64,000 bases of DNA from G963422275 sp963422275 (GCA_963422275.1 OY729418.1:2232001-2296000), one strand, 5' to 3'; positions 1 through 10,176 are shown, counted from the first letter of the stretch. Numbers and translations are program-made. The notes: generated by a model not told the origin, from the sequence alone.

Positions 1-2
1 CG

Positions 3-1370
3 AAGTCTGAAGCCGCCTTGGCCATTGCTGCACGAACTCTGGAATCGCTCCAGGAGTCATATGCTCGGGCACAGCAGGATGCAGTAGGTGCGCAAAAGGC
101 CCTCGTCGAAGCGGAGCGCCAATCGGCCGATCTTCCCGATTTGGAATCGCTTCGGGAAAAGGTGTCCACGATAAAGACGGAAGTCGAATCCAAGCGCACG
201 GAAATGCTGGACAAGAGGTCCATTCGTGACGAAGTGCTTCGTGAACATTCGACGCGCATGGCGCGATCGAACAGCATTGGAATCGAAATCGCGAAATGGA
301 AGGACCGATTATGCGTGGCGGACGTTCAGATTGCCGAACTGGAAAAGCGAAGAGTCCGTTGTGCGCAACAACGCGAGAACAGCAAGGGACTGCCTGAGCA
401 GTTGGCGGCAAGGAAAGAGAGCCTTGTCGTCCTGATAGAGGCCGCGACCCGAAGGCAGGATGAAGCCGTGAATGCTCTCGCTGATGCGGAGGCGGCTTTT
501 CGCGAGGCGAGCGCGAAAGAGAAAGAGGCGTTGCGTGCAGCCTCAGACATTCGCGAGGAGAAGGTGCGTGTCGAAGTGGTTTGTGAAACTGCCCGATCGG
601 CCGAAGATAGCGCCCTTTCCCGCATTCGCGGCCACGCCCAGAAGTTGCCGGAGGAACTGGCAGCGACGCTGGATTTTGATCCAGACAACTTGCCGAGTTT
701 GGCCAATCAGGAGATCGAGGTCAATCGCTTGAGACGCAGCAGGGACGCGCTCGGAGAGGTTAATCTCCGCGCCGAGCAGGACGCAAGCGAAATACAGAGA
801 GAAATGCAACGCTTGGCTGCCGATGGGAAAGAGGTCAGTGCGGCAGTTCAGAAGCTGCGAGGCAACATCGCTGTCTTGAACAAGGAGGGAAAAGAGCGGA
901 TCCTGAGTGCTTTCGAAAGCGTCAACAGCAATTTCCAGCATCTGTTCAAATATCTTTTCGGCGGTGGAAACGCCCGGCTTGAGCTGGTCGAGAGCGATGA
1001 CCCTCTGCAAACGGGCATCGATATTCTTTGCCATCCGCCTGGCAAGAGGTTCTCCACGCTCTCGCTTCTGTCGGGAGGTGAGCAGACCTTGACCGCCATC
1101 GCCCTGATTTTCGCTTTCTTCCTCGCCAATCCGTCACCGGTTTGCGTGCTGGACGAGGTGGACGCCCCCTTGGATGACGCGAATGTTTCCCGCTTCTGCG
1201 ATCTTCTGGAGGACATCAGTGCGCGAACCACGACACGATTCCTGGTCATTACTCACCATTCGATCACGATGTCGCGCATGCACAGACTTTACGGAGTGAC
1301 CATGCGCGAGCAGGGCATCAGCCAGATTGTTTCGGTCGATTTGAGCGAAGCGGAGCGGATGGTCGCCTGA
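3..1370 (+). CDS. smc: Chromosome segregation protein SMC, C-terminal part (5' end outside window)
   Basis: The reading frame is open from the first bases, so this is the 3' part of a longer gene. About residues 1-290 of the visible part are charged, Ala/Glu/Arg-rich coiled coil. The C-terminal ATPase head follows, with the ABC signature LSGGEQTLTAIALIFA, Walker B VCVLDEVDAPLDD and an H-loop VITHH. The FGGG/LELVESDDPLQTG stretch just before the signature is typical of bacterial SMC rather than RecN or SbcC. SMC dimers with ScpAB compact and segregate the chromosome, and the head pairs with the N-terminal Walker A half encoded upstream of the window. The stop is TGA. The hinge and N-terminal head cannot be seen. 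Confidence 0.93.
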   Translation, partial: KSEAALAIAARTLESLQESYARAQQDAVGAQKALVEAERQSADLPDLESLREKVSTIKTEVESKRTEMLDKRSIRDEVLREHSTRMARSNSIGIEIAKWKDRLCVADVQIAELEKRRVRCAQQRENSKGLPEQLAARKESLVVLIEAATRRQDEAVNALADAEAAFREASAKEKEALRAASDIREEKVRVEVVCETARSAEDSALSRIRGHAQKLPEELAATLDFDPDNLPSLANQEIEVNRLRRSRDALGEVNLRAEQDASEIQREMQRLAADGKEVSAAVQKLRGNIAVLNKEGKERILSAFESVNSNFQHLFKYLFGGGNARLELVESDDPLQTGIDILCHPPGKRFSTLSLLSGGEQTLTAIALIFAFFLANPSPVCVLDEVDAPLDDANVSRFCDLLEDISARTTTRFLVITHHSITMSRMHRLYGVTMREQGISQIVSVDLSEAERMVA

Positions 1371-2355
1371 TCGACGGACACGAGAGTTGAAGCACCTGCG
1401 AAGAGCGCAAAGCTGGATGGGAACTAGGTATGCCCGATCTTGTGAAGATCGCGTGAAACTGCCTCGAATTCAACATCGTAGCGCATAGAATCACCACAGA
1501 AAAGTTTGCCGAAGACGCAGGCGCTCTCGAATTCTGACTGCCGTTTCCTTGGTTTCATCCAACGCTTGCCGTGGCGTTTTCGGAAATTTCTCATGCCGCC
1601 ACAGATGCTGGCTGTATACGCTCCATACCGACGGGGTGCATTCGACAAGATTGTTGCGAAACGCTCATCCGGTCCTAGACATGCGCACTAGCAGGTTTGG
1701 AGATTGTCCTGAATTGCAATCGGGGGAGCAGCTTGCTGGAAGGCTGTTCGCGTGGTTGTCGGCACAGTATGCGGGACGAGAGCACGTACATCGAGAACGG
1801 CGATACGTCGGATGATTAGCCGGAGCGAAACGGCGGCAGAAGGATGCGCAAGCACGCTGGATCAGGAAGCGGGCCGGAGAAGCTGCGGCTGCAGGAACCA
1901 TGTCATCGTCGATGACATGCGCAAGCTGATCCGCTCGCATCGGGTGGCGGTTGCATCGGCGCATGACAGCTAGGCGCGACAGCAGTGAAGCGGCCTGCAG
2001 AATCTGATGTGTGACATGTGGCGCTTAGCCTGGTTGGTGGAACAAGTGCGCCCGCAGGGAGCGAATGGGCGGAGACAAAGCGTGAAATCACGTGAAAACT
2101 GTCTGAATTCTATCCATCGAGGCTGAAGGGTCGAATTTTTTCCAAAACCCTAAATCAACAGAGCAGAATCCAGAATGCGCCTGGAGCCGAAGCCACCAGA
2201 GGATCATTGAAAATGAAGAAAATTCATGTCCGCGATGCACGAAGCGTGGTTGGTCGCCGCTTGACAGGGATCATCCCAGTTTTCCGCATTTCCGCCGGGA
2301 ATTTGCACTGGCATCAAATGTAAATGTGCATCTGAAAAGTTTCGTGTCCGGGCCG
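1371..2355. other. Non-coding or decayed stretch of about 1 kb
   Basis: No convincing gene is seen between smc and the lytic transglycosylase. The short open frames here have no recognisable domain, no good ribosome binding site and overlap on both strands. The middle (about 1690-1975) is GC-rich with Arg/Ala-rich frames, as in decayed transposase DNA elsewhere in the window, but it could not be assigned to a family. Confidence 0.4.
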
Positions 2356-3549
2356 CTACCTCAAGAGATCGAGCAGTTCCACTGTCGGCCAGCTGTCGGC
2401 GGGAAGGCCAAAATTCATCTGCTCCTTCTTGACCGCAGCGCGGGTCTTTATGCCCAGGATGCCGTCAATCGATCCGACGTCGTGCCCTCGTTCCTTGAGC
2501 AGCTTCTGAAGCAGTTCCAAGTCCCGGGGTGCAAGTGGCGGTGATAGACTGCCTTCAAGGTACATGGGTTCTCCAGACAGGCGTGTGGCAAAGAATGCCG
2601 AAGTTGCGGCATAGACAAACGACCGGTTCCATTCAAAATAGATGCGATAGTTGGGAAACACGAAAAACGCTGGGCCTTTGTGACCGTGCGGAAGCAGTAC
2701 AGAGGCTTCCAGGCTGTCTTGCAGAGTGCCGCGATTGCGAATCTGCACTCCCAGACGTTTCCATTCAAACACGGACTTGGAGCGGTCGAGCCCAGTCTCG
2801 CTCCAGTTCAGATTCTCCGGCACTGTGACCTCGACGAGCCACGGTTCGTTTCGTTGCCAGCCCAGTTTATGCAAGGCGTTGCTTGCCGTCATCAGTGCGT
2901 CTCCGGGAGAATTGGAGATATCGACGCGGCCGTCCCCATCGCCATCCCTGCCATAGTGCAGTATATCTCGGGGAAGCATCTGGATCATTCCAATCTCGCC
3001 CGCCCAAGCGCCGGTCGTGTTGTCGGGATCGAAGTCACCTCTTTCATGCAATTTCAACGCGGCGAAGATGTGTGGGCGGAAGAGCTCCGGACGGCGACAG
3101 TCGTGCGCAAGGGTCACCAGAGAGTTCAAGGTGTTGAAGTTGCCCTGAACCACTCCGTAGTCCGTCTCCAGCGCCAGAAACGCAAGCAGAACTCCGCGTT
3201 GCACACCATATCGCTCCAGCGCCTTGTCGAAGAGCAAAGAGTGTTTTCTCTCGAACTCGCGCGCCTTAACCAAGCGATATTCGCTCATCACGAGCTTCGA
3301 GAACTCGATGAAGGGCTTCTTGAATATGCCCTGCGACCGATCCCTCTTTATTACTGTCGGGTCATGCGCGACATTCCCGAAGAACGAGTCGACAATCGAC
3401 TGCGAATGCCCGTCTGCAACAGCCTCTTGTTTCAAGCCATCGACAAATGCATCGAAGCCACCGCCGCATGTCATCGCGCCCGCGGATGATCCCTGAACAG
3501 CAAGAATTGCGGCAATCGTTGCCAGATATCGAAAGAGACGTTGCACCAA
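2356..3549 (-). CDS. Lytic murein transglycosylase (MltB-like) with C-terminal peptidoglycan-binding domain
   Basis: 397 residues from a TTG (a GTG one codon later is an alternative). A signal peptide (MVQRLFRYLATIAAILAVQG...) is followed by an SLT_2/MltB catalytic domain. The catalytic Glu is probably in FLALETDYGVVQGNFNTL, followed by the conserved GAWAGEIGMIQMLPRDILHY segment. The last ~55 residues (LLQKLLKERGHDVGSIDGILG...) form a PG_binding_1 domain. The enzyme should cleave the MurNAc-GlcNAc bond of peptidoglycan in the periplasm, giving 1,6-anhydro ends during wall turnover. It lies downstream of an MFS gene on the same strand, separated by ~325 bp, so it is probably transcribed on its own. 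Length and domain order are normal for the alphaproteobacterial family. Confidence 0.9.
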   Translation of the reverse strand: MVQRLFRYLATIAAILAVQGSSAGAMTCGGGFDAFVDGLKQEAVADGHSQSIVDSFFGNVAHDPTVIKRDRSQGIFKKPFIEFSKLVMSEYRLVKAREFERKHSLLFDKALERYGVQRGVLLAFLALETDYGVVQGNFNTLNSLVTLAHDCRRPELFRPHIFAALKLHERGDFDPDNTTGAWAGEIGMIQMLPRDILHYGRDGDGDGRVDISNSPGDALMTASNALHKLGWQRNEPWLVEVTVPENLNWSETGLDRSKSVFEWKRLGVQIRNRGTLQDSLEASVLLPHGHKGPAFFVFPNYRIYFEWNRSFVYAATSAFFATRLSGEPMYLEGSLSPPLAPRDLELLQKLLKERGHDVGSIDGILGIKTRAAVKKEQMNFGLPADSWPTVELLDLLR

Positions 3550-3873
3550 TTTGGGTCCCTGCGTGGATCAATGGCACACGCAAACCTGTGCCTCTGCGAA
3601 GCCCGGATTTCTAGTCGCAATTCGAGGCGATGGCAAATTCCGAATTTTCGGGACGGGTCCTCCAGATAGAAGTTAATCCGTCGCAGACCCGCATGCTTGG
3701 CATCGAAGAGGATCCATCGTCCTGAATCAGCCCTAGGCGGCGATCTGGCGTCCATGAATTTATAGCTGGACTGGACAATTTTCGGCAGTCCTTGCCGAAC
3801 CCGAGCACCGTCGAATCGATGGCCCAGTGACACTGGTCTCCGACATTGTGGATCGCGATTCTAAAACGTGCGT
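3550..3873. other. Intergenic region, promoter side of the transglycosylase gene
   Basis: About 325 bp between the end of the MFS gene and the start of the transglycosylase gene, both on the minus strand. It must hold the transglycosylase promoter. No conserved coding signal or clear hairpin terminator was seen. Confidence 0.35.
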
Positions 3874-5091
3874 TCATTCGATCTGGAGTTCCCGCACCTT
3901 GCGCTCCACGGAGATAGTGTAGAGTGCCGCTGCGAGACACAGGAACGCGGCTATGAGAATGCAGAAAATCAGGGGGTATGTGCCAGTTTTTTCCGAGAGA
4001 AGCAGGCCAGCCAAGGCAGAGAGCCCGGCCCCGCCGAATGTCATCATGGCGCCGCTCAAACCAGCCGCCGACCCTGCCAAGCCTGGCTTGACATCAAGCA
4101 GGCCAGCGGTGGCGGATGGCAACACCATTCCGTTGCCTAACCCGATCGCAAAGGTGAAGCCAAAAAATCCCAATGGGTGGGCAACGCCGAGCCATGCCGT
4201 CAAGAGAGCCAAAGCCATGAAGACCAGCGGTGTAAGCGATCCCAGCAGGATCATTCGATAAATTCCGAAAGAGTCTGCGAGTCGCGCGGACAATCCGTTT
4301 CCGACCATGTACCCCAAGGAAACAATTGACAGGTATAATCCCAATTGCGTGGGTCCCAGCCCGTAGAATCGCTCCCCCGCGAACGCGGCACCGCCAAGGT
4401 AGGCGAAGAATGTGCAGGCGGCAAAGGCCATTACCATTGTGTAACCCCAGACCCGTCGGGAAGTCAGCAGTTTCGGATAAGCCCTGAATTGCACGGCAAA
4501 GCTTTTGGACTTGTTCGAGTTGGTCTCGCCGTGATCAAGGAACGAAATCGCAAGCGCGAAACATCCAGCGAGGGCCATTGCAAAAAAATTCGATTGCCAG
4601 CCGAACGCTTCGCTCAGGGTTCCGCCAACAAGAGGGCCGAGCATTGGCACAACGGCCATTCCCATGGTGATGTAGCCGATCCTGCTGGCAGCTCTCTCCC
4701 GCGCAGTCAGGTCGCGAACGGTCGCGTAAGATACGATGTAGACGGATACCATCAGGGATTGAAGACACCGAAACGCCATAAATGCGGCGAAGCTGGTGGC
4801 CAAGGCCGCTCCGAGCGACGCAAGGGAGAACAACGCTAGCGTGGCAAGGAGAACCGGCCTGCGGCCAATGCGGTCCGAGACCGGACCGATGAACAGCTGC
4901 ACGAGGCCCGTTAGCGCAAGATACCCGGAGACAGCGAACTGCATGATTGAGTAGGGAACATCGAAGTGTTCAGCCATTCGCGGCAGGGAGGCCAGGAAGA
5001 AATTCATGGGAAGAGCGGCAGTTGCGACTATCAGCACAAGCGTCGTGATATGAGGCGGCGTGCGCCGATCAAGATAGCGGACCTCAGTCAT
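3874..5091 (-). CDS. MFS transporter, Bcr/CflA drug-efflux type
   Basis: 405 residues from the ATG at 5091, chosen over upstream in-frame codons because it has a GGAG ribosome site 9 bases away and starts just before the first membrane segment. Twelve hydrophobic segments are visible. The motif between helices 2 and 3, GPVSDRIGRRPVLL, is the MFS signature A. The pattern TTRMAEHFDVPYSIMQFAVSGY-like near helix 1 (here MAEHFDVPYSIMQFAV) is characteristic of Bcr/CflA (DHA1) proton antiporters, which export drugs such as bicyclomycin and sometimes sulfonamides or cysteine. The substrate cannot be told from sequence. No operon partner is evident: the next minus-strand gene upstream starts ~2 kb away. 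Confidence 0.9.
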   Translation of the reverse strand: MTEVRYLDRRTPPHITTLVLIVATAALPMNFFLASLPRMAEHFDVPYSIMQFAVSGYLALTGLVQLFIGPVSDRIGRRPVLLATLALFSLASLGAALATSFAAFMAFRCLQSLMVSVYIVSYATVRDLTARERAASRIGYITMGMAVVPMLGPLVGGTLSEAFGWQSNFFAMALAGCFALAISFLDHGETNSNKSKSFAVQFRAYPKLLTSRRVWGYTMVMAFAACTFFAYLGGAAFAGERFYGLGPTQLGLYLSIVSLGYMVGNGLSARLADSFGIYRMILLGSLTPLVFMALALLTAWLGVAHPLGFFGFTFAIGLGNGMVLPSATAGLLDVKPGLAGSAAGLSGAMMTFGGAGLSALAGLLLSEKTGTYPLIFCILIAAFLCLAAALYTISVERKVRELQIE

Positions 5092-5359
5092 GGATTCTGC
5101 TCCGGAGAGCCGGGAATCAATCCCCACGCCGGCGGTGGAAGCGTGCCGGACTTTCGGCGATTTCGACAAGCCATCAAGAAGCAACCGCTTCGGTTGTGAC
5201 GCTCCCGCGGACCAGCGATTGCAGGCGGTTCCAGCTGGCCGCAACAGACAGCATTCCGGTTGTGCAATCCAGTGCACTTGATCTCATGCGCCTCTGGCAG
5301 CCATGGGTGGCAACCGCACGGTGGCCTGTGCACCAAATATCTCCGATGCATGCTTGTCG

Positions 5360-7048
5360 CTATTCGGAGTTTCGGCCGAGAGCGGCAACTCCATGGGGCC
5401 GCATTTTCTTCAAGTCGTCGATGCTTGCACTGGTGGAAATCGCTTCTGGATCCAGTTTCAACTCGATGATCGAGGGCACGCCGGAATCGAGCGCACGCTC
5501 GAATGCTTCCGGAAACTCGGTGGTCGAGGTGACTGTTTCACCATGGCCGCCATACGCACGCGCGAATGCGGCGAAGTCGGGATTGATGAGCGATGTTCCA
5601 TGCACTCGATCTGGAAAGCTCATTTCCTGATGCATCCGGATTGTTCCGTACATTCCATTGTTTGCGACAATTACGATAACTGCCGCGCCCTGTTGGATCG
5701 CAGTCGAGAACTCGCCCAGTGTCATCTGGAAGCAACCGTCCCCTGCCAAGCAAACCACAATGTCGTCAGGACGCTGGAGCTTGGCGGAAATGGCTGCTGG
5801 AAAGCCATACCCCATGGATCCCGACGTCGACGCGACCTGAGTTCCATAGCCTTTATATTGAAAGTGACGGTGAAGAAATGCAGCATAATTGCCGGCACCA
5901 TTCGTAAGAATTGCCGTTTCCGGCAGATTCTCCGAGAGCCACGTAGCGATTTCCGAAAGCTGTACCGCCCCGGGAAGCTTGACCGGAATCCGCCAATTCT
6001 CATACTCTCGGCGGCAATCCGCGAGCCAGGTTGACCGACGTCGATCACTGTTCGGGGAGAGCCGCGCAAGTTCATCGAGAATTGCTCCGGGCGGCATCGC
6101 GAAAGAATGGTTGGCTCTCCAGACCCGTCCGGGCTCTTCCGGGTCAGGATGCACATGCAGAATCGTCTTGCCCGTCTCGGGCAAATCGAGGAGCTCGTAA
6201 CCGCGGGTGACAATGTCGCCGAGGCGGCTTCCCAGCACCAGAATGCATTCGGATTCAACAACTCGTTCAGCAAGAGCCGGATTCATCCCGGCTGAAAGGT
6301 CGCCGATGTAACAAGGATGCCTGTTGTCAAGGTGGTCCTGTCTTCTGAAGCCTGTAGCAACTGGAACCTTGAACGCGTCAGCGAATCGCCCGAGGTTCTT
6401 CGATGCATCGATTGACCAAATCGAACCTCCGGCAATGGCCAGAGGTCGTTTGGAATCTGATATCACATCGGCGATAAGGGCAGCATTGCTGGCGGAAGCC
6501 GGCTGAAGCGGCAGATCCATGGATTTGCGGTCCGCAACGTCCGCCACTTCGTGCAGCATGTCCTCGGGAAGGGACAGAACTACAGGTCCAGGCCGGCCCG
6601 TTCTGGCCAGTTGAAATGCGCGGCCGACATATTCAGGTATCCGGTCCGTGCGGTAAATCTCCGCCACCGACTTTGCGATTGGACTGAAGAACCGCACGAA
6701 GTCGATCTCCTGAAAGGCATCTCTATTCCTGTGCGCTCTGGCAACCTGACCAATGAACAGGATCATCGGCGTGGAATCGTGCATTGCGACGTGCACGCCG
6801 CTGCTGGCGTTCGTGGCTCCGGGTCCGCGGGTGGCGAAAACGATGCCCGGCTGTCCGGTGAGCTTTCCATGCGCTTCCGCCATCATTGCGGCAGCTCCCT
6901 CATGTCGGCACACGACATTCTCGATATTTCGCCCGTACAAGCCGTCCAGTGCGGCGAGAAAGCTCTCCCCGGGCACAGAAAACACCCTTTTGACCCCTTG
7001 CATCAGGAGTTGGTCGGCAAGTATCTCACCGCCGTGTCGAGTCGGCAT
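5360..7048 (-). CDS. Thiamine diphosphate-dependent enzyme, acetolactate synthase-like
   Basis: 562 residues from the ATG at 7048, which has AGGAG seven bases upstream. Alternative in-frame starts at 7054 and 7117 are less well placed. Three ThDP-family domains are seen in order. The N-terminal Pyr domain carries the cofactor-activating Glu in CRHEGAAAMMAEAHGK. The central domain is Rossmann-like. The C-terminal PP domain has the Mg-ThDP motif starting GDGCFQMTLGEF and ending VANN. The family includes acetolactate synthase, sulfopyruvate/sulfoacetaldehyde enzymes, benzoylformate decarboxylase and related carboligases. No regulatory small subunit (ilvH) lies next to it, so a role in branched-chain synthesis is doubtful. 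The ketopantoate-reductase-like gene lies upstream on the same strand with a ~550-bp gap. Family is certain, substrate is not. Confidence 0.88.
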   Translation of the reverse strand: MPTRHGGEILADQLLMQGVKRVFSVPGESFLAALDGLYGRNIENVVCRHEGAAAMMAEAHGKLTGQPGIVFATRGPGATNASSGVHVAMHDSTPMILFIGQVARAHRNRDAFQEIDFVRFFSPIAKSVAEIYRTDRIPEYVGRAFQLARTGRPGPVVLSLPEDMLHEVADVADRKSMDLPLQPASASNAALIADVISDSKRPLAIAGGSIWSIDASKNLGRFADAFKVPVATGFRRQDHLDNRHPCYIGDLSAGMNPALAERVVESECILVLGSRLGDIVTRGYELLDLPETGKTILHVHPDPEEPGRVWRANHSFAMPPGAILDELARLSPNSDRRRSTWLADCRREYENWRIPVKLPGAVQLSEIATWLSENLPETAILTNGAGNYAAFLHRHFQYKGYGTQVASTSGSMGYGFPAAISAKLQRPDDIVVCLAGDGCFQMTLGEFSTAIQQGAAVIVIVANNGMYGTIRMHQEMSFPDRVHGTSLINPDFAAFARAYGGHGETVTSTTEFPEAFERALDSGVPSIIELKLDPEAISTSASIDDLKKMRPHGVAALGRNSE

Positions 7049-7593
7049 CCACATTCTCCTGTCCCCGGCGCGTACCGAGGCGAAAACTATTGCAGCAAGG
7101 GGCAATTGGTCGGGCACATATTCGCTTGGGCACAGCTTCAGAACCCGTTCATTTGTGCCTCGCTGCGTGGTTACATTACTTGTTTTGGGAACTGCTAAAA
7201 ACGATTTCCTTGTGCCTTGCGGAAGCCGGGTTCAGCAATGACCCCGACCGCCTAGGCAGCAAGCTAATGTGCAGGCGCAACTCGCGGCAGAACCAGAGCA
7301 ATCAAATTGGCAATTGCTGCACAATCCGGTCAAGCTCGTCGCCCGGTTGGCGTCAGCTACCAGTCTGGAAGAAATTCCGGGTTCCGTTTCACGATTTCAG
7401 TGGGTTCCGTGCATTTGCATCAAGTTTGCCAAGTGGACTCGAAGCGACTCGCTAGGACAAAACTTCCTTGCAGCGAGAACGCTGATGTTAGGCACCTATC
7501 ATGTTCCGTCGAGATCAAAATTTTCATGCAGGGCGAACTTGGAAGCTTGAAAACCAGCAATCTTGATCACTTTGCCACGGAGCACCCCAAGGT
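7049..7593. other. Intergenic region upstream of the ThDP enzyme gene
   Basis: About 545 bp without a convincing gene, lying between two minus-strand genes. It should contain the promoter of the ThDP enzyme gene. No repeat, hairpin terminator or RNA gene was recognised. Confidence 0.35.
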
Positions 7594-8661
7594 TCATCCC
7601 TTGCCGCGGTTCGTTTCAAGCCATTTGTCGACGCGTTGAACAGTTTCGCTAACCGACCGGAAATGCAGGCCTTGCTGGGAGGCAATTGCTTCGACTAGCC
7701 TGTCAACCCTCTCAATGTGCTGTGCGCCCCCTGTCAATGCACGCGCGGCCGAGGATGGTTTCGAGAGACTCTCTGCGGCATTGGCGTATTTCTCGAACGG
7801 GACGAGATCGTCAATGGAAGCGCCGGCATTCACGCATACTTGGCATACCCATTCATAAATCTCGCGCGATGCGGCAATGTCATCGTGTACCGCTGACTTG
7901 ATCGGACGCACGCTCCCGTCGCCGATGCATTGATAGTTGCCGGCAAGCAGCATTGGCCATTTGGCCATTGGGACGTAGATGGAGTCGTGGACCCTGAGCT
8001 TGACGGGCAACTCAATCGCCTTGCCGTCAACATCAAGGCGAGCGGTCTCAATGTCATCGGCCATCTGCCGGATAATTGCGGTGTGTCTGTCTGATTCAAA
8101 AACGGCCGCCTTGAAGTTGGTCGGCAAACCAACTTGCAGCACGTTCAATGCTTCGTCCGGTGGCCGGAATGCCTGCGGGTCGGGACTTGCAAGCGTCATC
8201 AGGTGAGGGTCGCAATCCACCCAAACGTCGAAATCTGTGTAGCAATGCCGAAGCCTGTCGGTATCCAAGCCTGAAACGCGCCTCAGATACGGCGGCGGCG
8301 GCATGTTCATGATCGACAAGGTCGGAAGTTTGGCGATGCCAATCGCTGACAGCAGTTCGCGCGCGCCGTCGGTTCTGTATTGGGGTTCCTGCATCGCAAG
8401 AGCAGCAAGGTCAAAAGCCGACAGATCGATCTCGTCGGGAGTTGCCGCAGTCAGGTCACCCTTGAGATTCCGAGATCGAATCTCGATCGTTTTTCCAATT
8501 GACCTTACCGGCAGCCTAGTGAGAATGCCCTCCCTGCTTATCAGCCCGGCTTCGTGGGGAAGGCAGGCCAGTGTCACGTTGTGGCCTCCGAATAGAAGCT
8601 TGCATCCGAGTAGAGAGCCATACGATGCTCCCATGATCAAGACATTGTAAGATTCGGGCAT
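7594..8661 (-). CDS. Ketopantoate reductase (PanE/ApbA)-like oxidoreductase
   Basis: 355 residues from an ATG with a GGAGAG site just upstream. The N-terminus has a Rossmann fold, VLIMGASYGSLLGCKLLFGG, in which the usual GxGxxG is replaced by GASYGS. The following LACLPHEAGLISREGI resembles the ApbA dinucleotide-binding region, and a helical C-terminal domain is present (AKWPMLLAGNYQCIGD...). 2-Dehydropantoate 2-reductases make pantoate with NADPH, but this protein is longer than PanE (~300) and its glycine motif is atypical. It may act on another 2-oxo acid. It lies upstream of the ThDP enzyme gene, so a shared pathway for 2-oxo or 2-hydroxy acids is possible but unproven. Confidence 0.65.
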   Translation of the reverse strand: MPESYNVLIMGASYGSLLGCKLLFGGHNVTLACLPHEAGLISREGILTRLPVRSIGKTIEIRSRNLKGDLTAATPDEIDLSAFDLAALAMQEPQYRTDGARELLSAIGIAKLPTLSIMNMPPPPYLRRVSGLDTDRLRHCYTDFDVWVDCDPHLMTLASPDPQAFRPPDEALNVLQVGLPTNFKAAVFESDRHTAIIRQMADDIETARLDVDGKAIELPVKLRVHDSIYVPMAKWPMLLAGNYQCIGDGSVRPIKSAVHDDIAASREIYEWVCQVCVNAGASIDDLVPFEKYANAAESLSKPSSAARALTGGAQHIERVDRLVEAIASQQGLHFRSVSETVQRVDKWLETNRGKG

Positions 8662-9360
8662 CTGCTCTCCGTCGTTTGCGATTTATTCCAAAAGTCATGC
8701 TTTTTTTCAGCCTGCAAATAGCGACCCCTTGGAAATTTCTCGCCCTTGCTTGGTTTGCGCTCTATCCAATTGGGCTTTCGAGCGCGCCGACCAAGTGCTC
8801 GTTCGCTTGCGGTCAATGCAGAGCCCGCCGTGAGTGAACGGTACTTGAGCAATGCAACGCGATGGTGCAAGCAGGTCGATTTCAGTCCGGCAACCGGGCG
8901 TTTCACGCGACAGCCAACACGACTCTGTGCTGCGCGGCTGCCTTCTCAACTGGAATGCGCACCCAACGAAATGAATTTGACCGGCACTATTTCAGATCAG
9001 CTTAAACGGATAACATTCGCCTTGCAAGCAAGCTTGTAGGTGAATTCCTTGAGCCTTGACCACCTCTCAGTTGCCAGCTCGAAGGACACCGATGTTGGTT
9101 GGTTTGATTGCAACGGTGCAGTCAGCTTGGGCGACGGCCGCGCAACCATTTGTCCAGTTCCAAACGAATTCTCCTTGAACTCCTTGAACCGCACGGACCG
9201 CCGCTGCCAATTGCAGTTGGTGCGGGCCGTTTTGGGTTGCCCCCCCTGTCGGGATGGACATCAATCTTGGCGCACCTTAATAACTTAGACAAATCCTGCC
9301 ATGGCACAGTGTTCTAGCAACTCCTTGAGCAGATGACACAGAGCATCAAATCCGAATCTT
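8662..9360. other. Divergent intergenic region of ~700 bp
   Basis: Lies between the minus-strand ketopantoate-reductase-like gene and the plus-strand MaoC-type gene, so it should hold both promoters. Only short frames without domain matches occur, and no RNA gene was recognised. Confidence 0.35.
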
Positions 9361-10176
9361 ATGAGCGACTATTCCGAGAGAACTCGAGTTCTTGTCGATC
9401 AGCTTGATCCTAGGCGCGTCGCCGCGTTGCACAATGTGCTTGGCCAGACTGGTGACCCTCCAACTGTAGGCGATAAATTGCCGACCTTCTGGCACCATAT
9501 CTTCTTTTGGGATGCGGTTCCCGGAAGCGAGCTAGGACGCGATGGGCACCCCAAACCCGGTGAGTTCATTCCCGACCTCGGACTTCCGAGACGGATGTGG
9601 GCAAGCGGACGATTCTCGTGTGCGTCACGCTTGGTGATTGGCCGTGAGGCCAGCAAAACATCGGTGATAGACAGCGTGGCGAAAAAGTCAGGACGCAGTG
9701 GTGAACTTGCGTTTGTCACCTTGCGCCACGAGTACCGCCAGCAGAACAAAGTCGCATTGACCGAATTCCAGAATTTGGTCTATCGCCCCGCGGCGAAGCC
9801 AACGAACGGTTCGTCCGTTTCTCCAGCCGCTCCAGAAGGTGAAACCGCCTCGTTCGCCGAAGTCTTTGATCCCGCAATGCTGTTCCGGTTCTCAGCACTG
9901 ACATTCAACAGTCACCGCATTCATTATGACGCTGACTACTGCCGCGAGACCGAGGGATATCCGGGGCTTGTCGTTCATGGCCCGCTGATCTGCCTTCGTC
10001 TGGTCCAGCTAGCCGAAATTGTCACCGGACCCTTTGCTGAGTTTGAGTACAGAGCAACAGCGCCGCTGTTTTGCGGCGAGGAAGCGACATTCTGTGCAAA
10101 ATGCGAGGGTGAAGCTCTTTCACTCTGGGTGCGTGGTCCGGGCGGACGGCAGTGCATGACGGCGATTTCACGCTGA
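9361..10176 (+). CDS. MaoC/FAS1-type hot-dog hydratase, mesaconyl-C4-CoA hydratase-like
   Basis: 271 residues, a double hot-dog protein. The N-terminal half (DKLPTFWHHIFFWDAVPGSELG) is the FAS1-like dehydratase domain. The C-terminal half has a MaoC-like active site around FNSHRIHYDADYCRETEGY, with the Asp/His pair, followed by PGLVVHGPLICLRLVQ. This pattern matches the HTD2/mesaconyl-C4-CoA (beta-methylmalyl-CoA) hydratase group, which hydrate short branched dicarboxyl-CoA esters or act on itaconyl/mesaconyl-CoA. No citrate lyase or CoA-transferase partner lies nearby, so the substrate is open. The ATG at 9361 has no strong Shine-Dalgarno. The gene is followed by IS debris and is probably monocistronic. 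Confidence 0.8.
   Translation: MSDYSERTRVLVDQLDPRRVAALHNVLGQTGDPPTVGDKLPTFWHHIFFWDAVPGSELGRDGHPKPGEFIPDLGLPRRMWASGRFSCASRLVIGREASKTSVIDSVAKKSGRSGELAFVTLRHEYRQQNKVALTEFQNLVYRPAAKPTNGSSVSPAAPEGETASFAEVFDPAMLFRFSALTFNSHRIHYDADYCRETEGYPGLVVHGPLICLRLVQLAEIVTGPFAEFEYRATAPLFCGEEATFCAKCEGEALSLWVRGPGGRQCMTAISR

Noticed and set aside
2680..3489. 269-codon plus-strand frame
   Set aside because: Antisense to the lytic transglycosylase gene, which has signal peptide, catalytic and binding domains; the plus-strand product has no domain.
5360..7048. Calling the ThDP enzyme ilvB/ilvI
   Set aside because: No small regulatory subunit gene is adjacent and the sequence does not single out acetolactate synthase within the ThDP family.
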